A stretch of DNA of 64,000 nt from Spirochaetota bacterium (GCA_022711355.1 JAKLFE010000020.1:1-64000); one strand, 5' to 3'. Shown: positions 43,280-51,632, counted from the first letter of the stretch. Notes: generated by a model not told the origin, from the letters alone. A program made the numbers and translations.

Positions 43280-44161
43280 TCAGGGCTGGGCTTCGATCCC
43301 CGCCAGCTCCTCATCGTAGTAGCGGCGCCTGAGCTCGCTGATCTCCTGGAGGGCCTCGATCGCCCCCTCGCCGAGCCGCTCCGCCACCCCGACGATGAGG
43401 GCGTTGGTGATGGCCATGGGGACGAGGGGGGACTGGAAGGTGCCGAAGGGGCCCCGCTCGGCGACCAGGGCCAGGTCCGTGTCCTTCATCATGGGGGGGA
43501 TCCTCGTGTTGGTCACCAGGAGGCTCGGCGCGCCGCGGGCCTTCAGGTGCGAGAGGAGAACGGCGAGGTCCCGGCTCGGCTTGGTGAAGGCGTAGAGGAC
43601 CACGAAATCCTCCTTCCCGATCCTGAGCAGGCGCTCGCAGAGCTCCTTGCCCGTCTCCGTGATCTTCGCGGTCGCGATGCGGAAGCGGTTCATGCGGTAG
43701 CAGAAGTAGTGGGCGAGGGACTCGTTCGAGCCCGTGCCGTAGGCGTAGACCGTCCGGGCGCCGACGATGCGCTCGACGCTCCGGTCGAAGGTCGCCTTGT
43801 CCACCGCTTTCGCGGAGAGCCGGAGGTAGCCGATCTCCTGCTCGACCATGTCGGCGTAGAGGGACTCGGAGAGCTTGTACTCGCCCATGGCGCTGCGGAT
43901 CTTGCTCTCCGGGACGAGCTGCTCTTTGTAGTAGCGGATCAGCTCCCGCTTGAGCTCGGGGTAGCCCGAGAAGCCGAAGTACTGGGCGAAGCGGAAAATG
44001 CCCGCCTCGCTCGTGCCCAGGGCGGCGGCGAACTCGGAGATCGAGAAGAAGATCACGTCCTGGAAGCGGGTGACGATGAAGTCGGCTATCTTCTTATGGG
44101 ACTTGGGCAGGGACTCGTACTCGGCCCTGATCCGCTCCAGGATGCTCCCCGTTTCTGCCAT
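43280..44161 (-). CDS. RpiR-family transcriptional regulator with SIS domain
   Basis: A 293-residue regulator. The N-terminal HTH (about 1-80; SISEFAAALGTSEAGIFRFAQYFGFSGYPELK) is followed by a sugar isomerase (SIS) domain (about 125-260; TVYAYGTGSNESLAHYF), which binds phosphorylated sugars. RpiR proteins usually control sugar-phosphate catabolism. It is divergent from the AfuABC-like importer with a 149-base control region between and precedes the HAD and TIM-barrel genes. Start at ATG 44161, with GAGGTGAG upstream. A common motif at both flanking promoters supports local autoregulation (inference). Confidence 0.92.
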   Translation of the reverse strand: MAETGSILERIRAEYESLPKSHKKIADFIVTRFQDVIFFSISEFAAALGTSEAGIFRFAQYFGFSGYPELKRELIRYYKEQLVPESKIRSAMGEYKLSESLYADMVEQEIGYLRLSAKAVDKATFDRSVERIVGARTVYAYGTGSNESLAHYFCYRMNRFRIATAKITETGKELCERLLRIGKEDFVVLYAFTKPSRDLAVLLSHLKARGAPSLLVTNTRIPPMMKDTDLALVAERGPFGTFQSPLVPMAITNALIVGVAERLGEGAIEALQEISELRRRYYDEELAGIEAQP

Positions 44162-44191
44162 GGCGGCTCACCTCTTCCCTGTAATGAAACA

Positions 44192-44224
44192 ATATTTTCA
44201 GCTCGAGGGCAAGCCTGAAATTTT
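44192..44224. promoter_or_regulatory. Candidate RpiR operator, importer side
   Basis: ATATTTTCAG (44192-44201) and CTGAAATTTT (44215-44224) form an imperfect inverted repeat around a 13-base centre, immediately upstream of the importer's -35 box (44227) and in the RpiR leader/promoter. Confidence 0.45.
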
Positions 44225-44226
44225 GA

Positions 44227-44254
44227 TTGACAGATTGCGGAACTGGCCTATACT
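44227..44254 (+). promoter_or_regulatory. Promoter of the AfuABC-like operon
   Basis: TTGACA (44227-44232), 16 bases, TATACT (44249-44254). This is one of the best sigma-70-type matches in the window. The start codon at 44311 has AAAAGGAG upstream, so the leader is about 50 bases. Confidence 0.65.
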
Positions 44255-44262
44255 CAAAAAAA

Positions 44263-44296
44263 GTTTCCTGAAACCGTTTTTTGAAAATCGGTTTCC
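44263..44296 (+). promoter_or_regulatory. Inverted repeats in the AfuABC-like leader
   Basis: GTTTCCTGAAAC (44263-44274) is a palindrome, and GAAACCG (44270-44276) pairs with CGGTTTC (44289-44295). They lie at the predicted transcription start and could be a downstream operator or an RNA hairpin. Confidence 0.4.
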
Positions 44297-44310
44297 AAAA
44301 GGAGTGCGCT

Positions 44311-45435
44311 ATGGCCCGTTCAGCCCTCTTCGTGCTCATCCTCCTGACCGCCTTCTCCCCCCTCCTCGCCCAGGCCAAGCCCGGCTACATGGAGGAGGAG
44401 CTTAACCTCGATGCCCTGGTCAAGGCCGCCAAGGCCGAGGGCGAGCTCGTGGTCTACTGGACCTCGAGCCGTATCACCGTGGCCGCGAAGAACTTCGAGG
44501 CGAAGTACGGCATCAAGGTGAAGGGCACCAAGATGGCCGATCCCGAGCAGGCCGAGCGCGTCATCCGCGAGGTCGACTCGGGCAAGGTACAGGTCGACGC
44601 CATCGGCTTCGAGGACGGCCCCTTCCTCGAGGCGAAGCTCCTTCCCGACGGCTACGTGACGAGCTGGTTCCCCAAGGACCTCGCCTCGAAGATCGCCAAG
44701 GACGACCAGTATCCCCTCGTCTACCAGTGGCAGCCGCGGGTTTTCGCCTACAACGCCGAGGCCTACCCGAAGGGCAACCCCATCACGAACCTCTGGCAGC
44801 TCACCGAGCCGAAGTGGAAGGGCAAGGTCATCGTCCGCGACCCGGCCCTGACCCCCGCCAACCTCGCCTTCTTCGCCACCATCGTCGGCCAGCCCGAGGC
44901 GATGGCCGCGGCCTACAAGGAGCTCTACGGGAAGGCCCTCGCCGTCAAGGAGAGGAACGCCGGCTGGGAGTTCCTGCGCCGCCTCTTCGAGAACGGCCTA
45001 TTAACCATGAACTCCGACGGCGATATCGGCGACGCGGTGGGCGCCGCCGGCCAGAAGGACCCGCCGGTCGGCATGATCACCATGACCAAGATGCGGGACA
45101 ACGTCGACAAGAACCTCAAGCTCGCCACCTGCCAGGGCCTCAAGCCCTTCATGGGCTACGCCCTGCCGACCTACGCCCTCCTGGTCAAGAACGCGCCCCA
45201 CCCGAACGCCGCCAAGCTCTTCCTCCGCTACGTCTGCACTCCCGAGGGCATCGCCCCCTGGACCGTGGACAATATGGGCGGCTACTCCTCGAACGTCGAG
45301 GCCTTCGTGAATCCCGCGAACGAGGGCTCCTGGCAGGTCTGGCTGCCCAAGCTCCTCAGGCTCGACAACAAGGGCGCGATGAAGCTCAGGCAGGACATCC
45401 TCGACTTCTGGCTCCTCTACGGGAAAGCCAACTAG
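44311..45435 (+). CDS. Periplasmic substrate-binding protein, AfuA/FbpA-like
   Basis: A 374-residue exported binding protein (signal peptide about 1-21, ending LLAQA). The mature sequence, with ELVVYWTSS, the WQPRVFAYN segment and LKNAPHPNAAKLFLRYVCTPEG, belongs to the group that contains FbpA iron binders, phosphonate and AfuA hexose-phosphate binders. The RpiR, HAD and sugar-isomerase neighbours favour a phosphorylated sugar rather than iron; no pair of adjacent Tyr typical of FbpA is seen. The ATG at 44311 is chosen over a TTG at 44281 because of the ribosome site and signal peptide. Confidence 0.88.
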   Translation: MARSALFVLILLTAFSPLLAQAKPGYMEEELNLDALVKAAKAEGELVVYWTSSRITVAAKNFEAKYGIKVKGTKMADPEQAERVIREVDSGKVQVDAIGFEDGPFLEAKLLPDGYVTSWFPKDLASKIAKDDQYPLVYQWQPRVFAYNAEAYPKGNPITNLWQLTEPKWKGKVIVRDPALTPANLAFFATIVGQPEAMAAAYKELYGKALAVKERNAGWEFLRRLFENGLLTMNSDGDIGDAVGAAGQKDPPVGMITMTKMRDNVDKNLKLATCQGLKPFMGYALPTYALLVKNAPHPNAAKLFLRYVCTPEGIAPWTVDNMGGYSSNVEAFVNPANEGSWQVWLPKLLRLDNKGAMKLRQDILDFWLLYGKAN

Positions 45436-45442
45436 GGAAAGC

Positions 45443-47254
45443 ATGGCCGAATCCACGGCATTCCGGCTGCGCCGGGCGGGCAACCGCGCCCGCTCGGCGC
45501 TCCGCGATCCCACGAGGATGCTCGCCTTCCTCCTGGTCCTGACCCTCTCCTACCTGGTGCTCGCCCCCCTGGCCTCCATGCTCGCGGGCACCTTCCGCGT
45601 GGGCGTCCGCGACAGCGCGGTCTCGGGCCTGGCCACGGGGAGCTTCACGCTCCGCTTCTACCAGCGGGTCTTCGCCCTCCCCATCTCGAAGGTCCTCTTC
45701 TGGCGGCCCCTCGGCCGCACCCTCTACGTGGCCCTCATGGTCAGCCTCGCCGCGATCCCCGCGGGCGCGGCCGCGGCCTATCTCATCAAGAAGACCGACC
45801 TGCCCGGGAAGCGCTGGTTCTCGAAGCTCATGATGCTCCCCTACATCATGCCCTCCTGGACCTTCGCGACGGTCTGGATCACCCTCTTCAAGAACCGCCG
45901 CATGGGGGGCACCGCGGGCCTCTTCGAGAGCCTGGGCCTCTCGCCCCCCGACTGGCTGGCCTACGGCGCCCTGCCCATCATCGCCTGCGAGGCCCTCCAC
46001 GTCTTCCCCTTCGCCTACACCCTCTTCTCGAACTCCCTGGGCTCGATGGACGCCCAGCTCGAGGAGTCGGCCCGGGTCGTGGGCGCGCGCCGCGGCACGG
46101 TGGCCAGGCGCATCGTCGCGCCCCTCCTCCTCCCCGCCCTCATGTCCTCCTTCCTCCTGATCTTCACGCGGGTCCTGGGCTCCTTCGGCACGCCCTACAT
46201 CCTCGGCTCGCCGGTCAAGTACAGCCTCCTGCCCACGGCCCTCTACAGCGCCTTCAAGTCCGGCTCGCCCGGCGTCTCCTCGGTCATCGCCCTGGCGATG
46301 ATCCTCATCGGGGTGAGCCTCATCGCGGTGGACGGCTTCTTCCTCCGCGAGGCCAAGCGCTTCGTGACGATCGGGGTCAAGGGCTCGATCAGCCGGGTCT
46401 CCGCCCTCGGCCGCGGCAAGGCCCCGGCCCTCGCCTTCATGTCGGCCCTCGTCGGCGTCTCGGTCCTCGCCCCCCTGGCGACCCTGGTCCTCTCGAGCCT
46501 CACCCGGCGCCCGGGCGACTTCGGGCCGGAGAGCCTGACGGCGGCCTACTGGATCGGCGGCTCGATCCCCGCGATGCCCGGCCTCAGCGGGGTCCTCCGG
46601 AGCCCCGAGGTCTGGCGGGCGGCCTGGAACAGCCTGCGCACCTCGGCGGCCGCGGCCCTGATCGCCGGCTTCGCGGGGATCTTCGTGGGCTACGTCGCGA
46701 CGCGCTCGCCGCGCTCGCTCTCGACGCGGTACCTGAAGCAGCTGTCCTTCGTGCCCTACCTCGTGCCGAGCATCGCCTTCGCCGCCGCCTTCATAGGCCT
46801 GTTCGCGGTGCGGCGCGGCCCGATCCCCAGCCTCTACGGCACGATGGGCCTCGTGGTCCTCGTCATGAGCGTGAAGTACCTGCCCTACTCGGCCCGGGCC
46901 GGCATCGCCTCGATGATGCAGCTGGGCAACGACCCCGAGGACGCCGCGCGGATCTGCGGGGCCCCCTGGCGCCGGCGCATGTCGAGGATCGTCCTGCCCC
47001 TGCAGAAGGCCGGCCTGGTCAGCGGCGTCGTCCTGCCCTTCATCACGGGCATGAAGGAGCAGAGCCTGGTCATCATGCTCGCGAGCCCGGGCACCGAGCT
47101 CCTGACCACCCAGGTGCTCCGCTACATGGACTACGGCTACAGCCAGCTGGCCAACGCCGTGGTGCTCGAGATAGTCCTCATCATCGTCGCGCTGGACCTC
47201 GGCGTGCGAAAGCTGTCGGGCGCCGACTCCCCGGCCGCCCTCGGGAAGGGATAG
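45443..47254 (+). CDS. ABC permease, two fused membrane domains (AfuB/FbpB-like)
   Basis: A 603-residue inner-membrane permease containing two copies of the permease domain in a single chain, so no partner is needed. The EAA-type loops are LEESARVVGARRGTVARRIVAP at about 205 and PEDAARICGAPWRRRMSRIVLP at about 495. Twelve or so hydrophobic segments are evident. It begins 7 bases after the binding-protein stop. It passes the AfuA-like protein's ligand into the cytoplasm with ATP hydrolysed by the next protein. Confidence 0.93.
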   Translation: MAESTAFRLRRAGNRARSALRDPTRMLAFLLVLTLSYLVLAPLASMLAGTFRVGVRDSAVSGLATGSFTLRFYQRVFALPISKVLFWRPLGRTLYVALMVSLAAIPAGAAAAYLIKKTDLPGKRWFSKLMMLPYIMPSWTFATVWITLFKNRRMGGTAGLFESLGLSPPDWLAYGALPIIACEALHVFPFAYTLFSNSLGSMDAQLEESARVVGARRGTVARRIVAPLLLPALMSSFLLIFTRVLGSFGTPYILGSPVKYSLLPTALYSAFKSGSPGVSSVIALAMILIGVSLIAVDGFFLREAKRFVTIGVKGSISRVSALGRGKAPALAFMSALVGVSVLAPLATLVLSSLTRRPGDFGPESLTAAYWIGGSIPAMPGLSGVLRSPEVWRAAWNSLRTSAAAALIAGFAGIFVGYVATRSPRSLSTRYLKQLSFVPYLVPSIAFAAAFIGLFAVRRGPIPSLYGTMGLVVLVMSVKYLPYSARAGIASMMQLGNDPEDAARICGAPWRRRMSRIVLPLQKAGLVSGVVLPFITGMKEQSLVIMLASPGTELLTTQVLRYMDYGYSQLANAVVLEIVLIIVALDLGVRKLSGADSPAALGKG

Positions 47255-47262
47255 GACCGAAC

Positions 47263-48348
47263 ATGGCAAGGATCGAGCTCATCGGCGTCGAGAAGACCTA
47301 CCCCGGCTCCCGCCTCAAGGCGGTCGAGGGCCTCGACCTCGTCATACCCGAGGGCAGCTTCGTCAGCCTCCTCGGGCCCTCGGGCTGCGGCAAGACCACG
47401 ACGCTGCGCATGATCGCCGGCCTCGAGTCGCCGAGCGCGGGGGTCATCCGCGTCGGCGAGCGCGTCCTCTTCGACGCGGCCCGGGGCGTCGACGTGCCGA
47501 CCGAGGAGCGGGGCATGGGGCTCGTGTTCCAGAGCTACGCCCTCTGGCCCCACATGACGGTAGCGGACAACGTGTCCTTCGGCCTGGAGATGCGGAAGGT
47601 CCCGCGGCCCGAGCGCAAGCGGCGGCTCGAGCGCGTCTTCGAGCTCCTGCGCCTGGGCGGCTTCGAGGGGCGCTACCCCATGCAGCTCTCCGGCGGCCAG
47701 CAGCAGCGGGTCGCCCTGGCGCGCATGCTCGTCCTCGACCCGGAGGTCCTCCTCCTCGACGAGCCCTTGTCCAACCTCGACGCCAAGCTCCGCCTGGAGA
47801 TGCGCGCCGAGCTCAAGCGGATCCACGCCGAGCTCAAGAACACCATCGTCTTCGTCACCCACGACCAGCTCGAAGGCATGACCCTCTCCACCGAGATAGC
47901 CGTCATGAACCGGGCCGTGCTCCAGCAGTTCGACAAGCCGATGGAGGTCTACCGCCGGCCGCGCAACCTCTTCGTGGCCGAGTTCGTCGGCAGCCCCCCG
48001 ATCAACAGGATCGCGGTGGGGGAGGCCTCCTGCGCCGAGGCCTGCGGCCGCCTCCTCGAGCTCTTCCCCGGCCTCGAGGGAAGGGCGAGGACCATCGGCG
48101 TGCGGCCCGAGTCCATCTCCCTTTCCCCGAGGAGGGGGTGCGGGCGGGCCTTCCGGGGCAGGGCCCGGGTCGAGGCCGTCCTGCCCACCGGGTCGGAGTG
48201 GATCCTCAGCCTCGAGCTCTGCGGGACCCCCTTCTTCGCCATCTCGACCGAGGAGTTCGCGGGAGCCCCGGGCGACGAGATCGAGGTCGAGATCGAGGCG
48301 GCGCGCCTCCTCCTCTTCGACGCCGAGGGCGAGCGGATCGAGGCCTAG
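47263..48348 (+). CDS. ABC transporter ATPase (AfuC/FbpC-like)
   Basis: A 361-residue ATPase. The nucleotide-binding domain (about 1-240) has Walker A LGPSGCGKTTT, Q-loop VFQSYALWPHMT, signature LSGGQQQRVALARML, Walker B VLLLDEPLSNLD and the switch His in VTHDQ. The C-terminal part (about 250-361; RTIGVRPESISLS) is a TOBE-like regulatory domain typical of the CUT1/FbpC/PotA class. It starts 8 bases after the permease stop and completes the importer. Confidence 0.95.
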   Translation: MARIELIGVEKTYPGSRLKAVEGLDLVIPEGSFVSLLGPSGCGKTTTLRMIAGLESPSAGVIRVGERVLFDAARGVDVPTEERGMGLVFQSYALWPHMTVADNVSFGLEMRKVPRPERKRRLERVFELLRLGGFEGRYPMQLSGGQQQRVALARMLVLDPEVLLLDEPLSNLDAKLRLEMRAELKRIHAELKNTIVFVTHDQLEGMTLSTEIAVMNRAVLQQFDKPMEVYRRPRNLFVAEFVGSPPINRIAVGEASCAEACGRLLELFPGLEGRARTIGVRPESISLSPRRGCGRAFRGRARVEAVLPTGSEWILSLELCGTPFFAISTEEFAGAPGDEIEVEIEAARLLLFDAEGERIEA

Positions 48349-48382
48349 CGGCGGGCGCTTTACGACCGGGGCCCCTTCTTGC

Positions 48383-48441
48383 TATATTGGTGCTTGAAAT
48401 AGCGAGGGAGCCCCGCGGCGAAAAGGCCGCCGGCCGGCTCC
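48383..48441 (+). promoter_or_regulatory. Promoter and structured leader of the FmdB-family gene
   Basis: TATATT (48383-48388) could be a -10. The leader then holds GGAGCC (48407-48412) pairing with GGCTCC (48436-48441) and an inner GCGGC/GCCGC stem around GAAAAG. The start codon is 27 bases further on with GAGGTG as ribosome site. The hairpin may simply end or stabilise transcripts from upstream. Confidence 0.35.
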
Positions 48442-48467
48442 GTTCGGAATACCGAGGTGCCAGTCCG

Positions 48468-48716
48468 ATGCCCACGTACGAGTACGAGTGCAATTCCTGC
48501 GGGAAGAGCTTCGAGGCCTTCCAGAGCATGTCCGACGAGCCCATAAGCTCCTGCCCCGCCTGCGGCAAGAAGGTCAGGCGGGTCATCAACGGGGGCACGG
48601 GGATCATCTTCAAGGGCTCCGGCTTCTACGTGAACGACAGCCGCAAGCCCTCCGGCTCCTGCGATTCCTGCGGGAGCTCGCCCTCCTGCCCCAGCGCGAA
48701 GAAAGAGACCGCCTAG
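48468..48716 (+). CDS. FmdB-family zinc-ribbon protein
   Basis: An 82-residue protein with the FmdB/RPE-type start MPTYEYECNSCGKSFEAFQS and a zinc ribbon from C8/C11 and C29/C32 (SSCPACGKKVRRVI). GGTGIIFKGSGFYVNDSR is the usual FmdB continuation; a Cys/Ser-rich tail follows. Its role is not well defined; the family is a suggested regulatory or metal-binding protein. Start chosen at ATG 48468 with GAGGTG upstream. Confidence 0.92.
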   Translation: MPTYEYECNSCGKSFEAFQSMSDEPISSCPACGKKVRRVINGGTGIIFKGSGFYVNDSRKPSGSCDSCGSSPSCPSAKKETA

Positions 48717-48736
48717 GGCCCGCGCCCGGGGGGGCC

Positions 48737-49039
48737 GTGAAGAAGCCGAAGTACTACTGCGAGCGCTGCGGGGCCGAGGTCCGGAAGGACGCCCGCGTCT
48801 GCCCCCGCTGCGGACGCTTCTTCTCCTCGGTCAAGTGCCCCCGTTGCGGCTACGTCGGCGCTTCCGACGACTTCGCCGCCGGCTGCCCGGTCTGCGGCTA
48901 CGCCGACGTGGCCAACGCCGCCCCCGATCCCCTGAAGAGCCTGCCCCCGGCCGCCCCGCCCCCGCCCTGGTGGGCCTATCCCCTCGCCACGGCCGCCGTC
49001 CTCGCCCTGGTCCTCCTCCTCGTCCGGAGCCTCCGCTAG
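48737..49039 (+). CDS. Double zinc-ribbon membrane-anchored protein
   Basis: A 100-residue protein with four CxxC pairs (C8/C11, C22/C25, C34/C37, C50/C53) forming two zinc ribbons, a Pro-rich linker and a C-terminal helix (about 80-96) that should anchor it in the inner membrane with the ribbons in the cytoplasm. Function unknown. The start is GTG at 48737 with a G-rich upstream run; it is 20 bases after the FmdB stop, so the two may be cotranscribed. Confidence 0.72.
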   Translation: MKKPKYYCERCGAEVRKDARVCPRCGRFFSSVKCPRCGYVGASDDFAAGCPVCGYADVANAAPDPLKSLPPAAPPPPWWAYPLATAAVLALVLLLVRSLR

Positions 49040-49042
49040 CCC

Positions 49043-49071
49043 TTGCCCCGGCCGCCTTCCCCGCGTAGACT
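49043..49071 (+). promoter_or_regulatory. Putative promoter of the 2-hydroxyacid dehydrogenase gene
   Basis: TTGCCC (49043-49048), 17 bases, TAGACT (49066-49071), then 7 bases (TCCAGCC) before the ATG, with no ribosome site. Same layout as manA and kduI, hence a probable leaderless transcript. Confidence 0.5.
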
Positions 49072-49078
49072 TCCAGCC

Positions 49079-50062
49079 ATGCGCATAGGATCACTCATGC
49101 CCGCCGGCTCCGCGCTCTGGGCCGAGCGGCTCGCCGCCCTCCCTTCCCGCTTCCCCGGGCAGCAGTTCGTCGCCGACCCCGCCGCCGTCCTCGCCGATCC
49201 CGGGAGCTTCGACGCCCTCCTCGCCTCCAAGGTCGACCCGGCCTTCCTCGAGGGGGCGAGCTCCCTCAAGGCCCTCTTCCTCTCCATCACCGGAGTCAAC
49301 CACCTCCCCCTCGAGCTCCTCGCCGCCCGGGGCGTGCGGCTTTTCAACGTGCACGGCAACGCCGAGTCCGTCGCCCAGTGCGCCCTGGCCATGACCCTGG
49401 CCTTCTACGGGAGGACCATCGAGTACCACAACGACCTCAAGCGGACCGCGTGGCACGGCTTCTGGGTCGGCAAGGGGGCCGAGGACGAGTGGAACTCCCT
49501 CTTCCGCCGGAAGTGCGCGGTCTTCGGCACGGGCGCCATCGGCCAGGCCCTCGCCAAGCTCCTTAAGGCCTTCGACTGCGAGGTCGTCGGCTACCGGAGC
49601 CGCTCGGGCGAGCCCACGCCGCCTAACTTCGACCGCGTCGAGCCCGATTTCAGCCGCGCCGTGGCGGGGGCCGAGCTCCTCTACGTGACCCTGCCCCTCT
49701 CGCCCTCGACCCAGGGGCTCTTCTCCAAGGAAGTCCTCCTCTCGGCCAGGGGCAAGTTCATCGTCAACGTGGGCCGGGGCGCCGTGATCGACGAGGAGGG
49801 CCTCTACCTCGCCCTGCGCGACGGCATCCTCAAGGGCGCCGGCATCGACACCTGGTACCAATACCCCAAGGCCGGGGCGACGAGCGGCGCGCCTTCGCGC
49901 TTCCCCATCCACGAGCTGCCCAACGTCATCCTCTCGCCCCACGTCGGCGGCTCGACCCGCGAGGCGAGCGTCATCGCCGCGGACCAGACGATCGAGAACC
50001 TGGCCTCCTGGCTCGAGACGGGGAGCTGCGGCCGCGAGGTGGACCTGGCCAGGCGCTACTGA
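49079..50062 (+). CDS. D-isomer-specific 2-hydroxyacid dehydrogenase family protein
   Basis: A 327-residue NAD(P)-dependent dehydrogenase. The Rossmann signature CAVFGTGAIGQALAKLL sits at about residue 145, the substrate Arg is in VNVGRGAVIDEEGL and the catalytic His in ILSPHVGGSTREA. The usual catalytic Glu position, normally an E before P in a D-V-x-x-x-E-P block, reads IDTWYQYP here; some family branches naturally have this variant. The substrate is unknown. The ATG at 49079 is preferred over longer starts because the first strand MRIGSLMPAG begins there and a -10 lies 7 bases upstream. Confidence 0.9.
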   Translation: MRIGSLMPAGSALWAERLAALPSRFPGQQFVADPAAVLADPGSFDALLASKVDPAFLEGASSLKALFLSITGVNHLPLELLAARGVRLFNVHGNAESVAQCALAMTLAFYGRTIEYHNDLKRTAWHGFWVGKGAEDEWNSLFRRKCAVFGTGAIGQALAKLLKAFDCEVVGYRSRSGEPTPPNFDRVEPDFSRAVAGAELLYVTLPLSPSTQGLFSKEVLLSARGKFIVNVGRGAVIDEEGLYLALRDGILKGAGIDTWYQYPKAGATSGAPSRFPIHELPNVILSPHVGGSTREASVIAADQTIENLASWLETGSCGREVDLARRY

Positions 50063-50094
50063 GGCCCGGCCGGCCGTACCCCCTTCGCCAGGCG

Positions 50095-50125
50095 CGGCGC
50101 CCCCTCCGGGGGGCGCCGTCCTATT
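50095..50125. terminator. Strong hairpin between convergent genes
   Basis: CGGCGCCCCC (50095-50104) and GGGGGCGCCG (50109-50118) form a perfect 10-base stem with a TCCG loop, between the 2-hydroxyacid dehydrogenase stop (50062) and the caspase-like gene stop (50121). On the plus strand it is followed by TCCTATTT. It probably terminates transcription on the plus strand and may serve both directions. Confidence 0.6.
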
Positions 50126-51611
50126 TCCTGAGGCTGAGGAAGCCGGGGATATCTCCGGCCGCGAGGACCTGGGGCGTCTGCTCCTGGGCGTTGAGCCCGT
50201 TGGCGTAGCGCGGCACCCATTTCCGCAGGTAGGACTCGAGCTCGGGGATGGCGATGGAGCGGTCGCCGTTCTCGTCGGCCTCGCCGGCGAGGCCCTTCAG
50301 GAGGAAGTAGGTGAACAGGCCGTGCTTCTCCTCGGGGTACCAGGAGGCGAACTCCTCGCCCGAGGAGGCGAACATGACGACGGACTCCGCGATCCTGGCC
50401 TTGGGCGCCACGGGCTTGACCGCGATGCCGGAGACGTTCTTGATCAGGAGCCCCCCGTCGCCGCCCTGGCCCGAGAAGCAGGCGTCGAAGCAGATCCAGC
50501 TCCGGCCGATCACCTTCTCGGCCTTCATTGAGGCGACGTTCTGGAGGAGCTCGTCGATCGAGTAGCCGGTGCTCTGGATGGCCAGGAGGTCGGCGTCCAC
50601 GGGGACGAGGTAGCCCTTGCCCTTGGTCGCGCCCGAGGTCGAGGGGGCCCCGTGGCCCGAGTAGTAGATGACGAGGTCGGTCGGGGACTCGCGCATCGAG
50701 GCCGTGCGGTAGACGCGGGAGCGCTTGTAGTCCTCGGCGCTCCCGAAGAGGCTCAGGAAGTCGGCCAGGCCGAGGTTCTCGGAGTACCAGATGTCCTTCG
50801 GGTCGAGGCCGAAGCTCCGCTCGAGGGTCGCGCGGAAGGCGGCGGCGTCGTTCAGGGCGTAGCTCACCGGGCTCGTGCCCCGCTCGTAGTCGCGGTTGCC
50901 GATCACGATGGCGATGACGTTCTTGGCGAGGACGCTCTTGCCGGGGGCCGGGACGACGGGATTCTTGCCCGAGCCCGAGGACTTGCCGAGCTTCAAAGGC
51001 TCGAGGCCGGCGGCGGGCTTGGACTTGGCCGGCGCGGGCGCCGGAGCGGGGGCTGGTGCGGGTGCGGGGGCTGGAGAAGGCGCCGGGGCGGCCTTCGCCG
51101 CGGCAGCGACCGGGGCGGGGGCCTGGCCGCCCGAGGCCGAGACCGAGGCGACCAGGGGCTGGACCCGCCCGATCTTCGCGTAGTCGAGCCGCGGGGCGTC
51201 GAGAATGGAGATCATGTTCGCGAAGCTCGCCGTCATGGTCATCGGATTGAGCTCGACGTAGAGGGTCGAGCCGGCGCGCACCTGCAGCGAGAAGCTCGCG
51301 GCGTAGAGGGGCGATGCCGCTCCGAAGGCGAAGCCCTCCATTCGCAGCTGGTACTCCCCCGGCGCGGCGAGGACCGAGGCGAAGGAGCCGTTCTGGATGG
51401 CGGCGACCCTGGTCTGGCCCATCGTCGCCTGGACGAGGATGGCCGACATCGAGAAGGAAGCCGGCCGCCCGAAGACCACGCGGCCCGAGCCCGCGGGGAT
51501 GGCCTCCGCGTCCAGGGGCGAGCTGCCCGCCGCCGCGTAGCCGGAGACCATGGTGGCGCAGGAGGCGCAGGATAGGAAGGCGATGAGGAGGACGGGCAGG
51601 ACTTTTTTCAT
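50121..51611 (-). CDS. Caspase-like (C14/metacaspase) lipoprotein
   Basis: A 496-residue exported protease-like protein. The N-terminus MKKVLPVLLIAFLSCASC carries a lipobox (lipidation at C15 or C18). Residues about 40-150 form an extracytoplasmic beta domain; a (Ala-Pro)n linker (about 163-197) follows; the caspase-like domain begins at about 230 (NVIAIVIGNRDYE) and has the His-Cys dyad H320 in YYSGHGA and C378 in CFDACFSGQGG. C-terminal DENGDRSIAIPE may be a calcium-binding loop. Metacaspase-like proteins cleave after basic residues. The protein should sit in the periplasm or on the outer membrane. A TTTACA-17-TATCAT promoter and GGAGGGG site precede the ATG at 51611. Confidence 0.87.
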   Translation of the reverse strand: MKKVLPVLLIAFLSCASCATMVSGYAAAGSSPLDAEAIPAGSGRVVFGRPASFSMSAILVQATMGQTRVAAIQNGSFASVLAAPGEYQLRMEGFAFGAASPLYAASFSLQVRAGSTLYVELNPMTMTASFANMISILDAPRLDYAKIGRVQPLVASVSASGGQAPAPVAAAAKAAPAPSPAPAPAPAPAPAPAPAKSKPAAGLEPLKLGKSSGSGKNPVVPAPGKSVLAKNVIAIVIGNRDYERGTSPVSYALNDAAAFRATLERSFGLDPKDIWYSENLGLADFLSLFGSAEDYKRSRVYRTASMRESPTDLVIYYSGHGAPSTSGATKGKGYLVPVDADLLAIQSTGYSIDELLQNVASMKAEKVIGRSWICFDACFSGQGGDGGLLIKNVSGIAVKPVAPKARIAESVVMFASSGEEFASWYPEEKHGLFTYFLLKGLAGEADENGDRSIAIPELESYLRKWVPRYANGLNAQEQTPQVLAAGDIPGFLSLRK

Positions 51612-51632
51612 CGATCCCCTCCGACGGAGCAG

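Noticed and set aside
44281-44310. TTG start for the AfuA-like binding protein
   Set aside because: It would add residues ahead of a complete signal peptide and cover the AAAAGGAG ribosome site; the leader also holds inverted repeats.
44311-48348. Ferric iron uptake system
   Set aside because: The proteins resemble FbpABC at family level, but the divergent RpiR regulator and the sugar-enzyme neighbours point to a sugar phosphate. Kept only as an alternative.
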